DNA of 64,000 nt from Bacillus mycoides. Lineage in GTDB: Bacteria > Bacillota > Bacilli > Bacillales > Bacillaceae_G. A model generated the notes under the pieces. That model ran no database searches. It was not told the origin of the DNA and saw only the letters and a list, made by a program, of their open reading frames with translations. The position numbers were made by a program, and so were the translations under genes. Where the stretch lies: assembly GCF_018742245.1 (NCBI RefSeq), contig NZ_CP036132.1, positions 4,335,001-4,399,000 of the forward strand. The letters are read 5' to 3'. This document shows, piece by piece, positions 9,280-17,333 of this stretch. Each line of letters opens with the position of its first letter. Within the stretch, counting starts at the first letter, position 1.

Positions 9280-9912
9280 TTGATTCATAAAAAAATATAT
9301 AATGCCAGAAACTTAAAAACAGCGAAAGGTACTTTAATTATTGAAGGTCCTGTCTCTACACATAATCTTGAAATGTATGAATTTCATCCAGACTTAATTG
9401 CGTTTCGTCCTGCCGAGCAGCAATATAAAGCAATTGTCGAAATTTCTAAATTGCCAGAAGCTCGTCTCATTATTGCTAGACATGACCAAACGATCGTTGG
9501 ATATGTTACATACTTATATCCTGATCCGCTCGAGCGATGGTCAGAAGGAAAGATTGAAAACTTAATTGAACTCGGGGCGATTGAAGTTGTCCCAGCCTTT
9601 CGCGGTTGCTCTGTCGGAAAAAACTTATTAGAAGTTTCAATGATGGACGATCATATGGAAGATTATATTATATTAACGACTGAATATTATTGGCACTGGG
9701 ATTTAAAACAAACAGGCTTAAATGTTTGGGAATACCGAAAAGTAATGGAAAAAATGATGAATGCCGGTGGTTTACAATGGATGGCTACAGACGATCCTGA
9801 AATTTGTTCCCACCCCGCTAACTGTTTAATGGTTCGCATCGGTAAACGCGTTGATACGGATTCCATTCAAGCATTCGATCGTCTACGTTTTCACAATCGT
9901 TTTATGTATTAA
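9280..9912 (+). CDS. acuA: Protein lysine acetyltransferase AcuA
   Basis: A GNAT-fold enzyme that acetylates the active-site lysine of AcsA. The start TTG 9280 gives 210 residues, the length of B. subtilis AcuA, and places AAGGTGGTG (9262-9270) at proper distance; GTG 9265 lies inside that ribosome site. Conserved stretches include IEGPVSTHNLEMYEFHPDL near the N-terminus, IVGYVTYLYPDPLERWSEG, the acetyl-CoA loop IEVVPAFRGCSVGKNLL (about residues 108-125) and EYYWHWDLK. It is first of the acuABC operon, 17 bases before acuB, and divergent from its substrate gene acsA. Confidence 0.93.
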   Translation: MIHKKIYNARNLKTAKGTLIIEGPVSTHNLEMYEFHPDLIAFRPAEQQYKAIVEISKLPEARLIIARHDQTIVGYVTYLYPDPLERWSEGKIENLIELGAIEVVPAFRGCSVGKNLLEVSMMDDHMEDYIILTTEYYWHWDLKQTGLNVWEYRKVMEKMMNAGGLQWMATDDPEICSHPANCLMVRIGKRVDTDSIQAFDRLRFHNRFMY

Positions 9913-9929
9913 TAAAGGGGGCAACTGGA

Positions 9930-10574
9930 ATGATTGTAGAAGAAATTATGAATCAAAATGTAGTAACATTGCATCCAGATGACACAATCGAAACAGCAAT
10001 CCGAACAATACGTACGAAAGGTATTCGGCACATTCCAATTGTCGATCAAAATAATCACGTAGTAGGCATTATTTCTGACCGGGATGTAAGAGATGCAAGT
10101 CCATCAATTCTTGATGAACAAGTTTCACTCGATATGCTACAGCAACCGCTCGAACTTATTATGAAACACCCTGTCATGACTTGCCATCCTCTTGATTTCG
10201 TTGAGGAAATTGCTACTTTATTTTTTGAAAATAAAATTGGCTGTCTCCCTGTTACAAAGGCCGGAAAGCTAGTAGGCATTATTTCCGAATCTACAGTACT
10301 GCACACATTAGTGAAATTAACAGGAGCACATCAGCCTAGTTCACAAATTGAAATTCAAGTGAAGAATGAACCTGGTATTCTCGGAAAAGTAGTTGCTATT
10401 TTTAGCAATTTACAAATTAATATTGTGAGCGTTCTCGTCTATCCAGCAAAAGACGAGAATGATAAAGTACTTGTTTTCCGCATTCAAACGATGAATCCTC
10501 TAAAAGTGATTGATGCACTTGAAGCAGAGGGCTACCGCGTATTATGGCCAAACATAATGGGGATGCAAGCATGA
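9930..10574 (+). CDS. acuB: Acetoin utilisation protein AcuB (CBS-CBS-ACT)
   Basis: A 214-residue regulatory protein with two CBS domains (about residues 1-58, IMNQNVVTLHPDDTIETAI, and 75-132, MKHPVMTCHPLDFVEEIA). An ACT domain follows (about 140-210, IEIQVKNEPGILGKVVAIFS). CBS pairs typically bind adenine nucleotides. In B. subtilis acuB lies between acuA and acuC and is needed for normal acetoin/butanediol use; its biochemical role is unsettled. AAAGGGGGC precedes ATG 9930. The stop overlaps the acuC start as ATGA at 10571-10574, so the two are coupled. Confidence 0.92.
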   Translation: MIVEEIMNQNVVTLHPDDTIETAIRTIRTKGIRHIPIVDQNNHVVGIISDRDVRDASPSILDEQVSLDMLQQPLELIMKHPVMTCHPLDFVEEIATLFFENKIGCLPVTKAGKLVGIISESTVLHTLVKLTGAHQPSSQIEIQVKNEPGILGKVVAIFSNLQINIVSVLVYPAKDENDKVLVFRIQTMNPLKVIDALEAEGYRVLWPNIMGMQA

Positions 10575-11737
10575 GCAGCGCCTTCATTTATTCAGACGAT
10601 TTTCGGGGCTATTCTTTTAGCCCTGATCATCCTTTTAACCAACTACGCGTCACACTTACGTATGATTTATTACAAAAGAGTGGTTTTATCTCCCCTTCTC
10701 AAGTCATCTCGCCAAGAATGGCTACGGATGAGGAAATTGCATTCATTCATACAGAGGAGTACATAAATGCGGTAAAACTTGCTGGAGAAGGAAAGTTAGA
10801 AAAATCAATTGCGATGACATATGGGCTCGGAACAGAAGATACACCGATGTTTCCAAATATGCATGAAGCAAGTGCATTACTCGTTGGCGGTACGTTAACA
10901 GCTGTCGATGCTGTTCTTTCCGGGAAAGTAAAGCACGCCCTCAATTTAGGCGGCGGCTTACATCATGGCTTTCGTGGTAAAGCATCTGGCTTTTGCATTT
11001 ATAATGATAGCTCTATCGCAATGAAATACATTCAGAAGAAATACGGTTTACGCGTTTTATATATTGATACAGATGCTCATCACGGTGACGGGGTACAATG
11101 GTCTTTTTATGACGATCCTAACGTGTGCACCATTTCATTACATGAAACTGGGCGTTATTTATTCCCTGGAACTGGCGCAGTAAATGAACGTGGACAAGGA
11201 AATGGATATAGTTATTCTTTTAACGTTCCACTCGATGCTTTTACAGAAGACGAATCATTTTTAGATTCATATCGAACTGTTGTAAAAGAAGTTGCAGAGT
11301 ACTTTAAACCGGATATTATTTTAACGCAAAATGGTGCTGACGCTCATTATTACGATCCACTCACACACCTTTGCGCAACGATGAACATTTATCGTGAAAT
11401 ACCGAAACTCGCTCGTGAAATCGCTAATGAATATTGCAATGGTCGCTGGATTGCCGTCGGCGGCGGTGGCTACGACCACTGGCGCGTCGTCCCAAGAGCC
11501 TGGGCACTCATTTGGCTCGAAATGAACAACATCCAAAACATCTCAGGTTATCTCCCTCCAGAATGGATTGACGCTTGGAAAGGACAAGCAGAAACAGAAC
11601 TTCCCCTCACATGGGAAGATCCAGACAACATGTATCAACCTATCCCTAGAAAACCAGAAATCGAAGAAAAAAATACATTAACTGTAGCGAAATCTCTCGA
11701 AATTATTCGGAATAATATGACAAAATCTTTGTATTAA
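10571..11737 (+). CDS. acuC: Protein deacetylase AcuC (class I HDAC-like)
   Basis: A 388-residue zinc-dependent deacetylase that reactivates acetylated AcsA. Histone-deacetylase motifs are present: GGLHHGFRGKASGFCIYND (about residues 127-145), the metal site DTDAHHGDGVQW (about 167-178), LTQNGADAHYYDPL and AVGGGGYDHWRV. An in-frame ATG exists at 10544, but ATG 10571 gives the family length and the standard N-terminus (FIYSDDFRGYSF), and overlaps the acuB stop by four bases. It ends the operon before a terminator. Confidence 0.93.
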   Translation: MSSAFIYSDDFRGYSFSPDHPFNQLRVTLTYDLLQKSGFISPSQVISPRMATDEEIAFIHTEEYINAVKLAGEGKLEKSIAMTYGLGTEDTPMFPNMHEASALLVGGTLTAVDAVLSGKVKHALNLGGGLHHGFRGKASGFCIYNDSSIAMKYIQKKYGLRVLYIDTDAHHGDGVQWSFYDDPNVCTISLHETGRYLFPGTGAVNERGQGNGYSYSFNVPLDAFTEDESFLDSYRTVVKEVAEYFKPDIILTQNGADAHYYDPLTHLCATMNIYREIPKLAREIANEYCNGRWIAVGGGGYDHWRVVPRAWALIWLEMNNIQNISGYLPPEWIDAWKGQAETELPLTWEDPDNMYQPIPRKPEIEEKNTLTVAKSLEIIRNNMTKSLY

Positions 11738-11742
11738 GCAGA

Positions 11743-11776
11743 AAGGAGGCTCGCTTTTTGAACAGCCTCCTTTTAT
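11743..11776 (+). terminator. Terminator of acuABC
   Basis: AAGGAGGCT (11744-11752) pairs with AGCCTCCTT (11764-11772), followed by TTATTTAT, six bases after the acuC stop. Confidence 0.85.
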
Positions 11777-11797
11777 TTATTGTCGGTTTCTGTCGGT

Positions 11798-11915
11798 AAG
11801 TCGATATATTTTAATAATCGCTGATATATTTTGAGTTGCGGTCGATATAATCGAATAATCGCTGATATATTTCGAGTTGCGGTCGATATAATCGAATAAT
11901 CGCTGATATATTTTC
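11798..11915 (-). repeat. Three tandem 41-bp copies of the paired-ATATCRRC intergenic element
   Basis: GTCGATAT occurs at 11800, 11841 and 11882 and GCTGATAT at 11820, 11861 and 11902, giving an exact 41-base period. Read on the minus strand each copy is ATATCAGC, 12 bases, then ATATCGAC. The same two-motif module occurs singly at 26648, 45794 and 51998. The period, short total length and lack of distinct spacers exclude CRISPR. Confidence 0.8.
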
Positions 11916-11963
11916 AGTTACTAATGGACTGGTCCAACTTTTATAAGACAAGGGAGTGATATT

Positions 11964-12821
11964 ATGTGGAAACAACAAATAATTAACACGAAACGTGGCA
12001 CATTTGAACTCTTTACAAAAGGAAATGGTGAACCGCTTTGCATTACACATCACTATTCACAATTTAATGAAACTGGTGATTACTTTGCGGATGTTTTTAC
12101 TTCTACACATCGTGTATTCCTTATTAATTTACGAGACGCTGGTAACTCTGTAAAAGCCCGGTCAGAAAATGAATTACGTATGATCGAAACGATTCACGAC
12201 TTAGAAGCGATACGAGAATCTTTACAATTTCCCACATGGCATTTGGCTGGTCATTCAACAGGCGGTATGCTTGGACTTTTATATGCCATTACATATCCAA
12301 CTTCCTTGCAATCATTAGTCATGGCCGGAGCCGCAGCAAGTAACTATACCGAAACACCATTTTGTATTTATCATCCAGAACATCCACAATTTCATTATAT
12401 GCAAGAACTCATCGAAAACTTGAAAAGCCCTCATCTTACAAATGCAGAACGAAAAGAATTATCTACTAAGAGAACCAAATTATCATTGTATAAACCTGAA
12501 AACTACAACTCTTATTTTTGTAAACCAATCCAAAAAACAATGTCCGCTAGCCGGATGAACGCTTTCTCTTATGAATATCCGTTATTTGATTTAAGAAAGT
12601 ACTTACCTTCTATCCATACAAAGACGCTTATTATTTGCGGAAGACATGATGTGCAGTGCCCGATTCAATATTCTATTGAAATGCATGAGGGGATACGCAA
12701 TTCTATTTTTGTGCCATTTGAGGACAGTAACCATTATCCTTTTTTAGAAGAAGTCGCCTTATTTACTTCTACTACTCAAAAATTTTATAAATCGTTACAC
12801 AAAAAAAGCAGCATGCACTAA
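11964..12821 (+). CDS. Alpha/beta hydrolase
   Basis: A 285-residue alpha/beta-hydrolase-fold protein without a signal peptide. The nucleophile elbow is AGHSTGGM (Ser about 93), the acid is probably Asp in IICGRHDVQCP (about 227) and the base His in DSNHYPFLEE (about 255). The oxyanion region near THHYSQFNETG replaces the usual HG motif. The substrate cannot be told; relatives include proline iminopeptidase-like and ester hydrolases. AAGGGAG precedes ATG 11964. It stands alone between the 41-bp repeats and a convergent lipoprotein gene. Confidence 0.85.
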   Translation: MWKQQIINTKRGTFELFTKGNGEPLCITHHYSQFNETGDYFADVFTSTHRVFLINLRDAGNSVKARSENELRMIETIHDLEAIRESLQFPTWHLAGHSTGGMLGLLYAITYPTSLQSLVMAGAAASNYTETPFCIYHPEHPQFHYMQELIENLKSPHLTNAERKELSTKRTKLSLYKPENYNSYFCKPIQKTMSASRMNAFSYEYPLFDLRKYLPSIHTKTLIICGRHDVQCPIQYSIEMHEGIRNSIFVPFEDSNHYPFLEEVALFTSTTQKFYKSLHKKSSMH

Positions 12822-12835
12822 ACCTGCTACTTTTT
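12801..12835. terminator. Weak bidirectional terminator
   Basis: An AGCAG/CTGCT stem with A-run and T-run flanks overlaps the last codons of the hydrolase gene and precedes the convergent lipoprotein gene. Confidence 0.55.
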
Positions 12836-12842
12836 TCATATT

Positions 12843-13928
12843 TTACTTCCCTACAAATGTAACTTGCTCGCCAGTCGCCCAGCCTCCCATCGGCACAACT
12901 ATATACTTCATTCCTTGCTGCAGAGTTGCACCGTTTTGTAAATCAAAGATTCCTACTGCACCTTTTCGAGAGCTGAAACGATATTGTGCTTCTACTTTCT
13001 TTCCATCTTCACTTTGCAACTCTACTTTTCTACCAGCAAAGAGTTCCATGCTCGGATCTTTATCTAATGTAACTTGAATAGATTTATTGTCTATTGCTTC
13101 TGCACTTTGAATGACTAATGGCGCAATAGCTGAAGCAGTAAATTTCGGATTTTTAACGGTTACCCAGTCAGACGTAATTGTGTACTCTGTTCCTGGTTTC
13201 AACGTTTGCCCTGCAGGTAAGCGGAATTTAGGCGCTTGTCTACCATCTGCTGCTTGTGTAAACGGAACATATCCAACTTCAATTTTCTCACCTGAACTTG
13301 CTGTAATCGTTAGTTTTCTATCACGAAGTGAAGAAATGATTTGATATTGTTTACCATCTTTATCTTTATTTTCTTCATCTAATTGGAATGCTTGATTACC
13401 TCTTCCTGCTTTATACGCTTCAATAATATTTGCATAATCTACCACACCATCTTCTAAAAATGATTCAATTTCAAACGTATCATTTGTCACTTGCTTCGCT
13501 TGGCGAACATTAATCTTTTCCGAACTTCCTTCAAACTTTTCTTTTTTACCACCCTTATAACTTAACGTATATTTTTTACCTGGTTTTTGCACCTTTACAG
13601 GTACGATATATGTACTCGTTGCCCCTGTTTTTAGTCTCGGTACATTCACAATTTCCAGGCCATTACTAAACACGAAGTTTTTCTTAATAGCATCTAAGTT
13701 TTCTAATTTCACTTCTTCTTCTGATAACGGTTTAGCAAACGTTAGTTGCAATGTCATCGCATTTAATGGCTCTAATTTCGTAATTTGTGCTTGTTGTTTT
13801 TTCTTCTCTTTTTTCGCCTCTTGCTTCGTTTCTTGTTTTGATTCCGCCTTCGTTTCACCTTGCGCGCACCCTGTTACAAGTACTGTAAATCCAATTACTG
13901 CTGGTACTAAAAATTTCATTTTTTTCAT
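12843..13928 (-). CDS. Putative lipoprotein with Ig-like/S-layer-type repeats
   Basis: A 361-residue protein. ATG 13928 follows GGAGGGT at good distance; the longer frame to 13964 has no ribosome site. The signal peptide (MKKMKFLVPAVIGFTVLVTG) ends in the lipobox LVTGC, so it should be lipid-anchored outside the membrane. A lysine/glutamate-rich spacer (about residues 24-50) precedes beta-rich repeated modules, each with phrases such as LEPLNAMTLQLTF, SIQVTLDK and LKPGTEYTITSD that recall bacterial Ig-like domains. Enzymatic motifs are not visible. Function unknown. Confidence 0.75.
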   Translation of the reverse strand: MKKMKFLVPAVIGFTVLVTGCAQGETKAESKQETKQEAKKEKKKQQAQITKLEPLNAMTLQLTFAKPLSEEEVKLENLDAIKKNFVFSNGLEIVNVPRLKTGATSTYIVPVKVQKPGKKYTLSYKGGKKEKFEGSSEKINVRQAKQVTNDTFEIESFLEDGVVDYANIIEAYKAGRGNQAFQLDEENKDKDGKQYQIISSLRDRKLTITASSGEKIEVGYVPFTQAADGRQAPKFRLPAGQTLKPGTEYTITSDWVTVKNPKFTASAIAPLVIQSAEAIDNKSIQVTLDKDPSMELFAGRKVELQSEDGKKVEAQYRFSSRKGAVGIFDLQNGATLQQGMKYIVVPMGGWATGEQVTFVGK

Positions 13929-14072
13929 CTTTATACCCTCCAAATTTATGATTAATATCTTCATTGTTTCCTATGATATTTATAATAAATAGCGGGTATA
14001 AATTGCCTATAAATAAATTATTAAAAAAAGATAAAATAAAGATAATATATTTTTAATCTCATTTTTTTCAAT

Positions 14073-14101
14073 AAAAAAACCTATCAACAATTTGACAGGT
14101 T
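14073..14101 (-). terminator. Terminator of the two-component operon
   Basis: Read on the minus strand, AACCTGTC pairs with GATAGGTT and is followed by TTTTT, immediately after the response-regulator stop. Confidence 0.8.
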
Positions 14102-14103
14102 CA

Positions 14104-14802
14104 CTACACATTAAAGCGATAACCAGCTCCCCACACTGTTTCAATATATTGCGGATGAGCAGGATCTCTTTCAATTTTTTCACGTAACTTTCTAATATGA
14201 ACAACAACCGTCGCTAAATCACCAGCTGAGTCTAATCCCCAAATACGTTCAAATAACTGTTCTTTATTTAACACTTGGTTTGGATGCATTACAAAAAATG
14301 TTAATAAATCAAATTCCTTCGTTGTAAACGCAACTTCTTTATTATTTATAAAAACTTTCCTCGCTCGCTGATCGATAGAAATCCCGTGAATGTATAATGT
14401 ATCACGCTTCTTAACCATATTTCCTGATAATCTTTCATAACGAGAAATATGTGCTTTTACTCTTGCAACTAACTCACTTGGACTAAATGGTTTCGTTATA
14501 TAATCATCTGCACCTAATCCGAGTCCGCGAATTTTATCTATATCTTCCTTCTTTGCTGAAACAAGCAAAATAGGAATGTCTTTTATAGCGCGTATTTGTT
14601 TACAAATTTCAAATCCGTTCATCTTCGGAAGCATAATATCTAAAATAATTAAGTCATAATCTTCCTGTAAAGCCCTTTGTAAGCCTGTTTCTCCAGAATG
14701 CTCTACATCAACTTGAAAATCATTAATTTCTAAATAATCTCGCTGTAATTCTGCAATACTTACTTCATCTTCAATTAGTAAAACTCTCTTCAATTCATTC
14801 AC
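14104..14802 (-). CDS. OmpR-family response regulator
   Basis: A 232-residue DNA-binding regulator. The receiver domain (residues about 4-117) has the acidic pocket IEDE, the phosphoacceptor in LIILDIMLP (about 53) and the conserved Lys in YITKPFSP. The winged-helix domain (about 130-230) includes FTTKEFDLLTFFVMHPNQVL and VWGAGYRF. A longer frame exists to 14895, but it lies inside the kinase gene. GTG 14802 overlaps the kinase stop by 8 bases, giving translational coupling and the family-standard N-terminus (NELKRVLLIEDE). The signal and regulon are unknown. Confidence 0.9.
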   Translation of the reverse strand: MNELKRVLLIEDEVSIAELQRDYLEINDFQVDVEHSGETGLQRALQEDYDLIILDIMLPKMNGFEICKQIRAIKDIPILLVSAKKEDIDKIRGLGLGADDYITKPFSPSELVARVKAHISRYERLSGNMVKKRDTLYIHGISIDQRARKVFINNKEVAFTTKEFDLLTFFVMHPNQVLNKEQLFERIWGLDSAGDLATVVVHIRKLREKIERDPAHPQYIETVWGAGYRFNV

Positions 14803-16252
14803 CACATTCCTGTACTTTTTGCAGCGAGAAGAAAATACTTGTGCTTTCTCCAAGCTTACTTTCTGCCCAAATTTTCCCACCATGTTCTTCAACAATTTGC
14901 TTCGCTATCGCTAAACCAAGTCCACTTCCACCTGTGCTAGAATTTCGTGATTGCTCTGCACGATAAAAACGCTCAAAAATATATGGAAGTGTATCAGATT
15001 CTATTCCTGATCCATTATCCTTTACCTTCACGATAACTTTGTTTTCATTACTTGATGCTGTAACGGTAATTTTTTTCTCACCTTTATCCATGTACTTCAC
15101 ACTATTATGAATTAAATTCGATATAACTCTCTTTATTTTTTCACGATCCGCTATTACATATAGCGGTGATACATGCTGTAATTGTAAGTATACAGATATA
15201 CCTTCTTCACTTAAATCCATCTGCATCTCTTCTATTAAATCTTGCATAAACATATTTAACTCTATCGTTTCAAACTGAAATGGAACTCGGTTCAAATCGA
15301 GCTTCGAAAACAAAAAGAGTTCATCAATGAGTGTGTCCATATGTTTTGCTTTCGTATGAATGGTTGTTAAATATTTATCCATTTTTTCCGGCGTATTTGC
15401 TATCCCATCTTTTATTCCTTCCACATAGCCTATAATAGATGTAATTGGTGTTTTTAAATCGTGAGAGATGTTTGAAATAAGTTCTTTTCGATTTTCTTCA
15501 TATTGCGTTTGCATCTCAATCGACCCTTTTAACTTCTTCCTCATTTCCTCAAATCCTTGGTTTAACTGTCCTATTTCATCATGCGATGTAGCTGGAATTT
15601 GAAAATCTAAATTTCCTTCTTTAATTCTCTCAGTCGCATCTTTCAATACAAAAATTGGTTTTATAACACTTCTTGAAACGAAGTAACTTAATAGTCCAAT
15701 AAGTAAAATGGCTAAAAGTAAGAGCGATACGAACAAAATTGGAAATAATTTTTGTGTAAGATCTACGAACGAACTTTGCTTTTTTAGTACAAATATACTC
15801 CCTTCTTCATTCTCTGGAAAATAAAAATCAAATTTTACATATCGATAAAATGTACCATTTAGTTCCGTTGTGCCACGACTATTGATATTTGTCTTTTCAA
15901 ACTTTGGAAGAGCTTCTTTTAAAGCTACGCTTTCAAATACTTTTGAAGCATATGAAATTGCTTCTCCTTTCCTTACAACTATTTTCACATCCTCCTCTTC
16001 AATCGATGACATGAACGATTCATCTAACAATTGCGATTGATTCTGTTTAGCCTCCGATTTCAATTCAAGAAAAATATTTTCTTCTTCTGCCGTCAGTGGC
16101 TTTTGAATATAAGAACTTTTGTAGAAATTTTTCACTGATTCTAAATCACCAGTTATCGAAAAAACAATTAAAAATCCCGTAACTAATATAAGCGTAATGG
16201 AAACGAGAATAACAGCGATATAAGAAAATAAAAATCTTGTTTTAATAGACAT
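14795..16252 (-). CDS. Sensor histidine kinase
   Basis: A 485-residue membrane kinase. TM1 is near residues 6-31 (FLFSYIAVILVSITLILVTGFLIVF), an extracytoplasmic sensor of about 130 residues follows, and TM2 is near 163-185 (LFPILFVSLLLLAILLIGLLSYF). A HAMP linker precedes the HisKA H-box ISNISHDLKTPITSIIGYVEG. The ATPase domain carries N (RVISNLIHNSVKYMD), G1 (VKDNGSGI), F (IFERFYR) and G2 (GGSGLGLAI) boxes. ATG 16252 is chosen because GTGAGG lies 9 bases before it; GTG 16267 would be inside that site. It is the first gene of the operon and phosphorylates the regulator encoded by the overlapping next gene. Confidence 0.93.
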   Translation of the reverse strand: MSIKTRFLFSYIAVILVSITLILVTGFLIVFSITGDLESVKNFYKSSYIQKPLTAEEENIFLELKSEAKQNQSQLLDESFMSSIEEEDVKIVVRKGEAISYASKVFESVALKEALPKFEKTNINSRGTTELNGTFYRYVKFDFYFPENEEGSIFVLKKQSSFVDLTQKLFPILFVSLLLLAILLIGLLSYFVSRSVIKPIFVLKDATERIKEGNLDFQIPATSHDEIGQLNQGFEEMRKKLKGSIEMQTQYEENRKELISNISHDLKTPITSIIGYVEGIKDGIANTPEKMDKYLTTIHTKAKHMDTLIDELFLFSKLDLNRVPFQFETIELNMFMQDLIEEMQMDLSEEGISVYLQLQHVSPLYVIADREKIKRVISNLIHNSVKYMDKGEKKITVTASSNENKVIVKVKDNGSGIESDTLPYIFERFYRAEQSRNSSTGGSGLGLAIAKQIVEEHGGKIWAESKLGESTSIFFSLQKVQECGE

Positions 16253-16267
16253 AATTAAAATCCTCAC

Positions 16268-16422
16268 TTTACCCCGCTATTTGTGGGCAGTAAGACTCCC
16301 ACCTCAAAATTCGCCTGGAGCAAAGAAGTTAGGTGGGAGTCGGGCTGCCCGTAAACGCCCGATTGGTGAAGGCTAATAATCAGTGGGGGATGCCCCCCCC
16401 ATTGATTAAAGTTTCACTTTAT
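16268..16422 (-). repeat. bcr1-type repeat, full-length 155 bp
   Basis: On the minus strand it opens AAAGTGAAACTTTAATCA and ends ACTGCCCACAAATAGCGGGG. It is flanked by TTTAC (16268-16272) and TTTAT (16418-16422), close to the TTTAT duplication described for bcr1. The total of 155 bp matches the known bcr1 length in the B. cereus group. Internal inverted repeats (GGGGGATGCCCCCCC and ACTCCCACCTAAC/GAGGTGGGAGT) can fold into a long hairpin. The rest of this gene-free stretch, to the ankyrin gene, shows only AT-rich promoter-like sequence. Confidence 0.88.
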
Positions 16423-16573
16423 CTATCCTTATTACTCATAAGCATAAAAATATATGTTCAAATACTCAAGCGATTTTATAGTAATTTTAGCACCAGTTTA
16501 TAAAAATTTAATGTTCCTATTTTACAGTTTAAATTAGGATACCGAATTGCTTACAAAAGGAGGTTGAAATTCC

Positions 16574-17254
16574 ATGTTCAAAAAGACATTCAGTATGATA
16601 TGTTGCGTAATTTTTTTACAAGGATGCTCGCAAGAACAAGTAGTAAAAAAGGAGATGACAAATATGGAGACTGCACTATTAGCAGCTACTGAAAAAAACG
16701 AAACAAACACTGTTATATCGTTACTCAAAAAAGGGGCTGACATAAATATAACGGACAATAAAGGACGTACTTCTCTTATGATTGCTACATACAAAAATGA
16801 TGTAAAAACTGCCAAAGTTCTTATCGACGCTGGTGCTGACGTAAATATCCAAGATGATATGAAAAACAATCCATTTCTATACGCCGGTGCAGAAGGTTAC
16901 TTGGACATTTTAAAACTAACGATTGATGCTGGTGCGGATCCAGCACTTACGAATCGTTACGGCGGAACAGCTCTTATTCCCGCGTCAGAACATGGCTATA
17001 TTGATGTTATAAAAGAACTCCTTACTCGAACAAATATCGATGTAAACCATATAAATAACCTCGGATGGACAGCTTTAATGGAAGCCATCGTACTAAGTAA
17101 TGGAGATGAAGCACAGCAACAAGTCATTCGCCTTCTTATTGAACATGGTGCTGATGTAAACATTCCCGACAACGATGGTGTTACCCCATTGCAACATGCC
17201 CGTGCTCATAACTTTGAAGAGATAGAGAAAATTTTGCTAAAAGGACGTAAGTAA
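16574..17254 (+). CDS. Ankyrin-repeat lipoprotein
   Basis: A 226-residue protein with a signal peptide ending in the lipobox LQGC (Cys 18), so it is predicted to be anchored on the outer face of the membrane. From about residue 30 on there are five or six ankyrin repeats, recognisable by phrases such as LLKKGADINITDNKGRTSLM, LIDAGADVNIQD and LIEHGADVNIPDNDGVTPL. Ankyrin repeats bind proteins; no enzymatic domain is attached. AAAGGAGG precedes ATG 16574. Extracytoplasmic ankyrin lipoproteins are uncommon in Bacillus and the partner is unknown. Confidence 0.88.
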   Translation: MFKKTFSMICCVIFLQGCSQEQVVKKEMTNMETALLAATEKNETNTVISLLKKGADINITDNKGRTSLMIATYKNDVKTAKVLIDAGADVNIQDDMKNNPFLYAGAEGYLDILKLTIDAGADPALTNRYGGTALIPASEHGYIDVIKELLTRTNIDVNHINNLGWTALMEAIVLSNGDEAQQQVIRLLIEHGADVNIPDNDGVTPLQHARAHNFEEIEKILLKGRK

Positions 17255-17333
17255 AAAGCTAATTTTTGCCTTCCTCCCACGCCCTATGCTACATTTAACC
17301 CGTTACATCAATATTAATAGGGTGGGAATAAAT

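Noticed and set aside
11798..11915. Tandem repeats as a CRISPR array
   Set aside because: Whole 41-bp units repeat without unique spacers and no cas genes are near; tandem duplication explains them.
11811..12053. Minus-strand 80-codon frame over the 41-bp repeats
   Set aside because: Its repeated peptide comes from the DNA repeat, and it overlaps the hydrolase gene start and promoter.
14007..14207. 66-codon minus-strand frame at the end of the response regulator gene
   Set aside because: It overlaps the regulator gene and its terminator in another frame and has no start signal.
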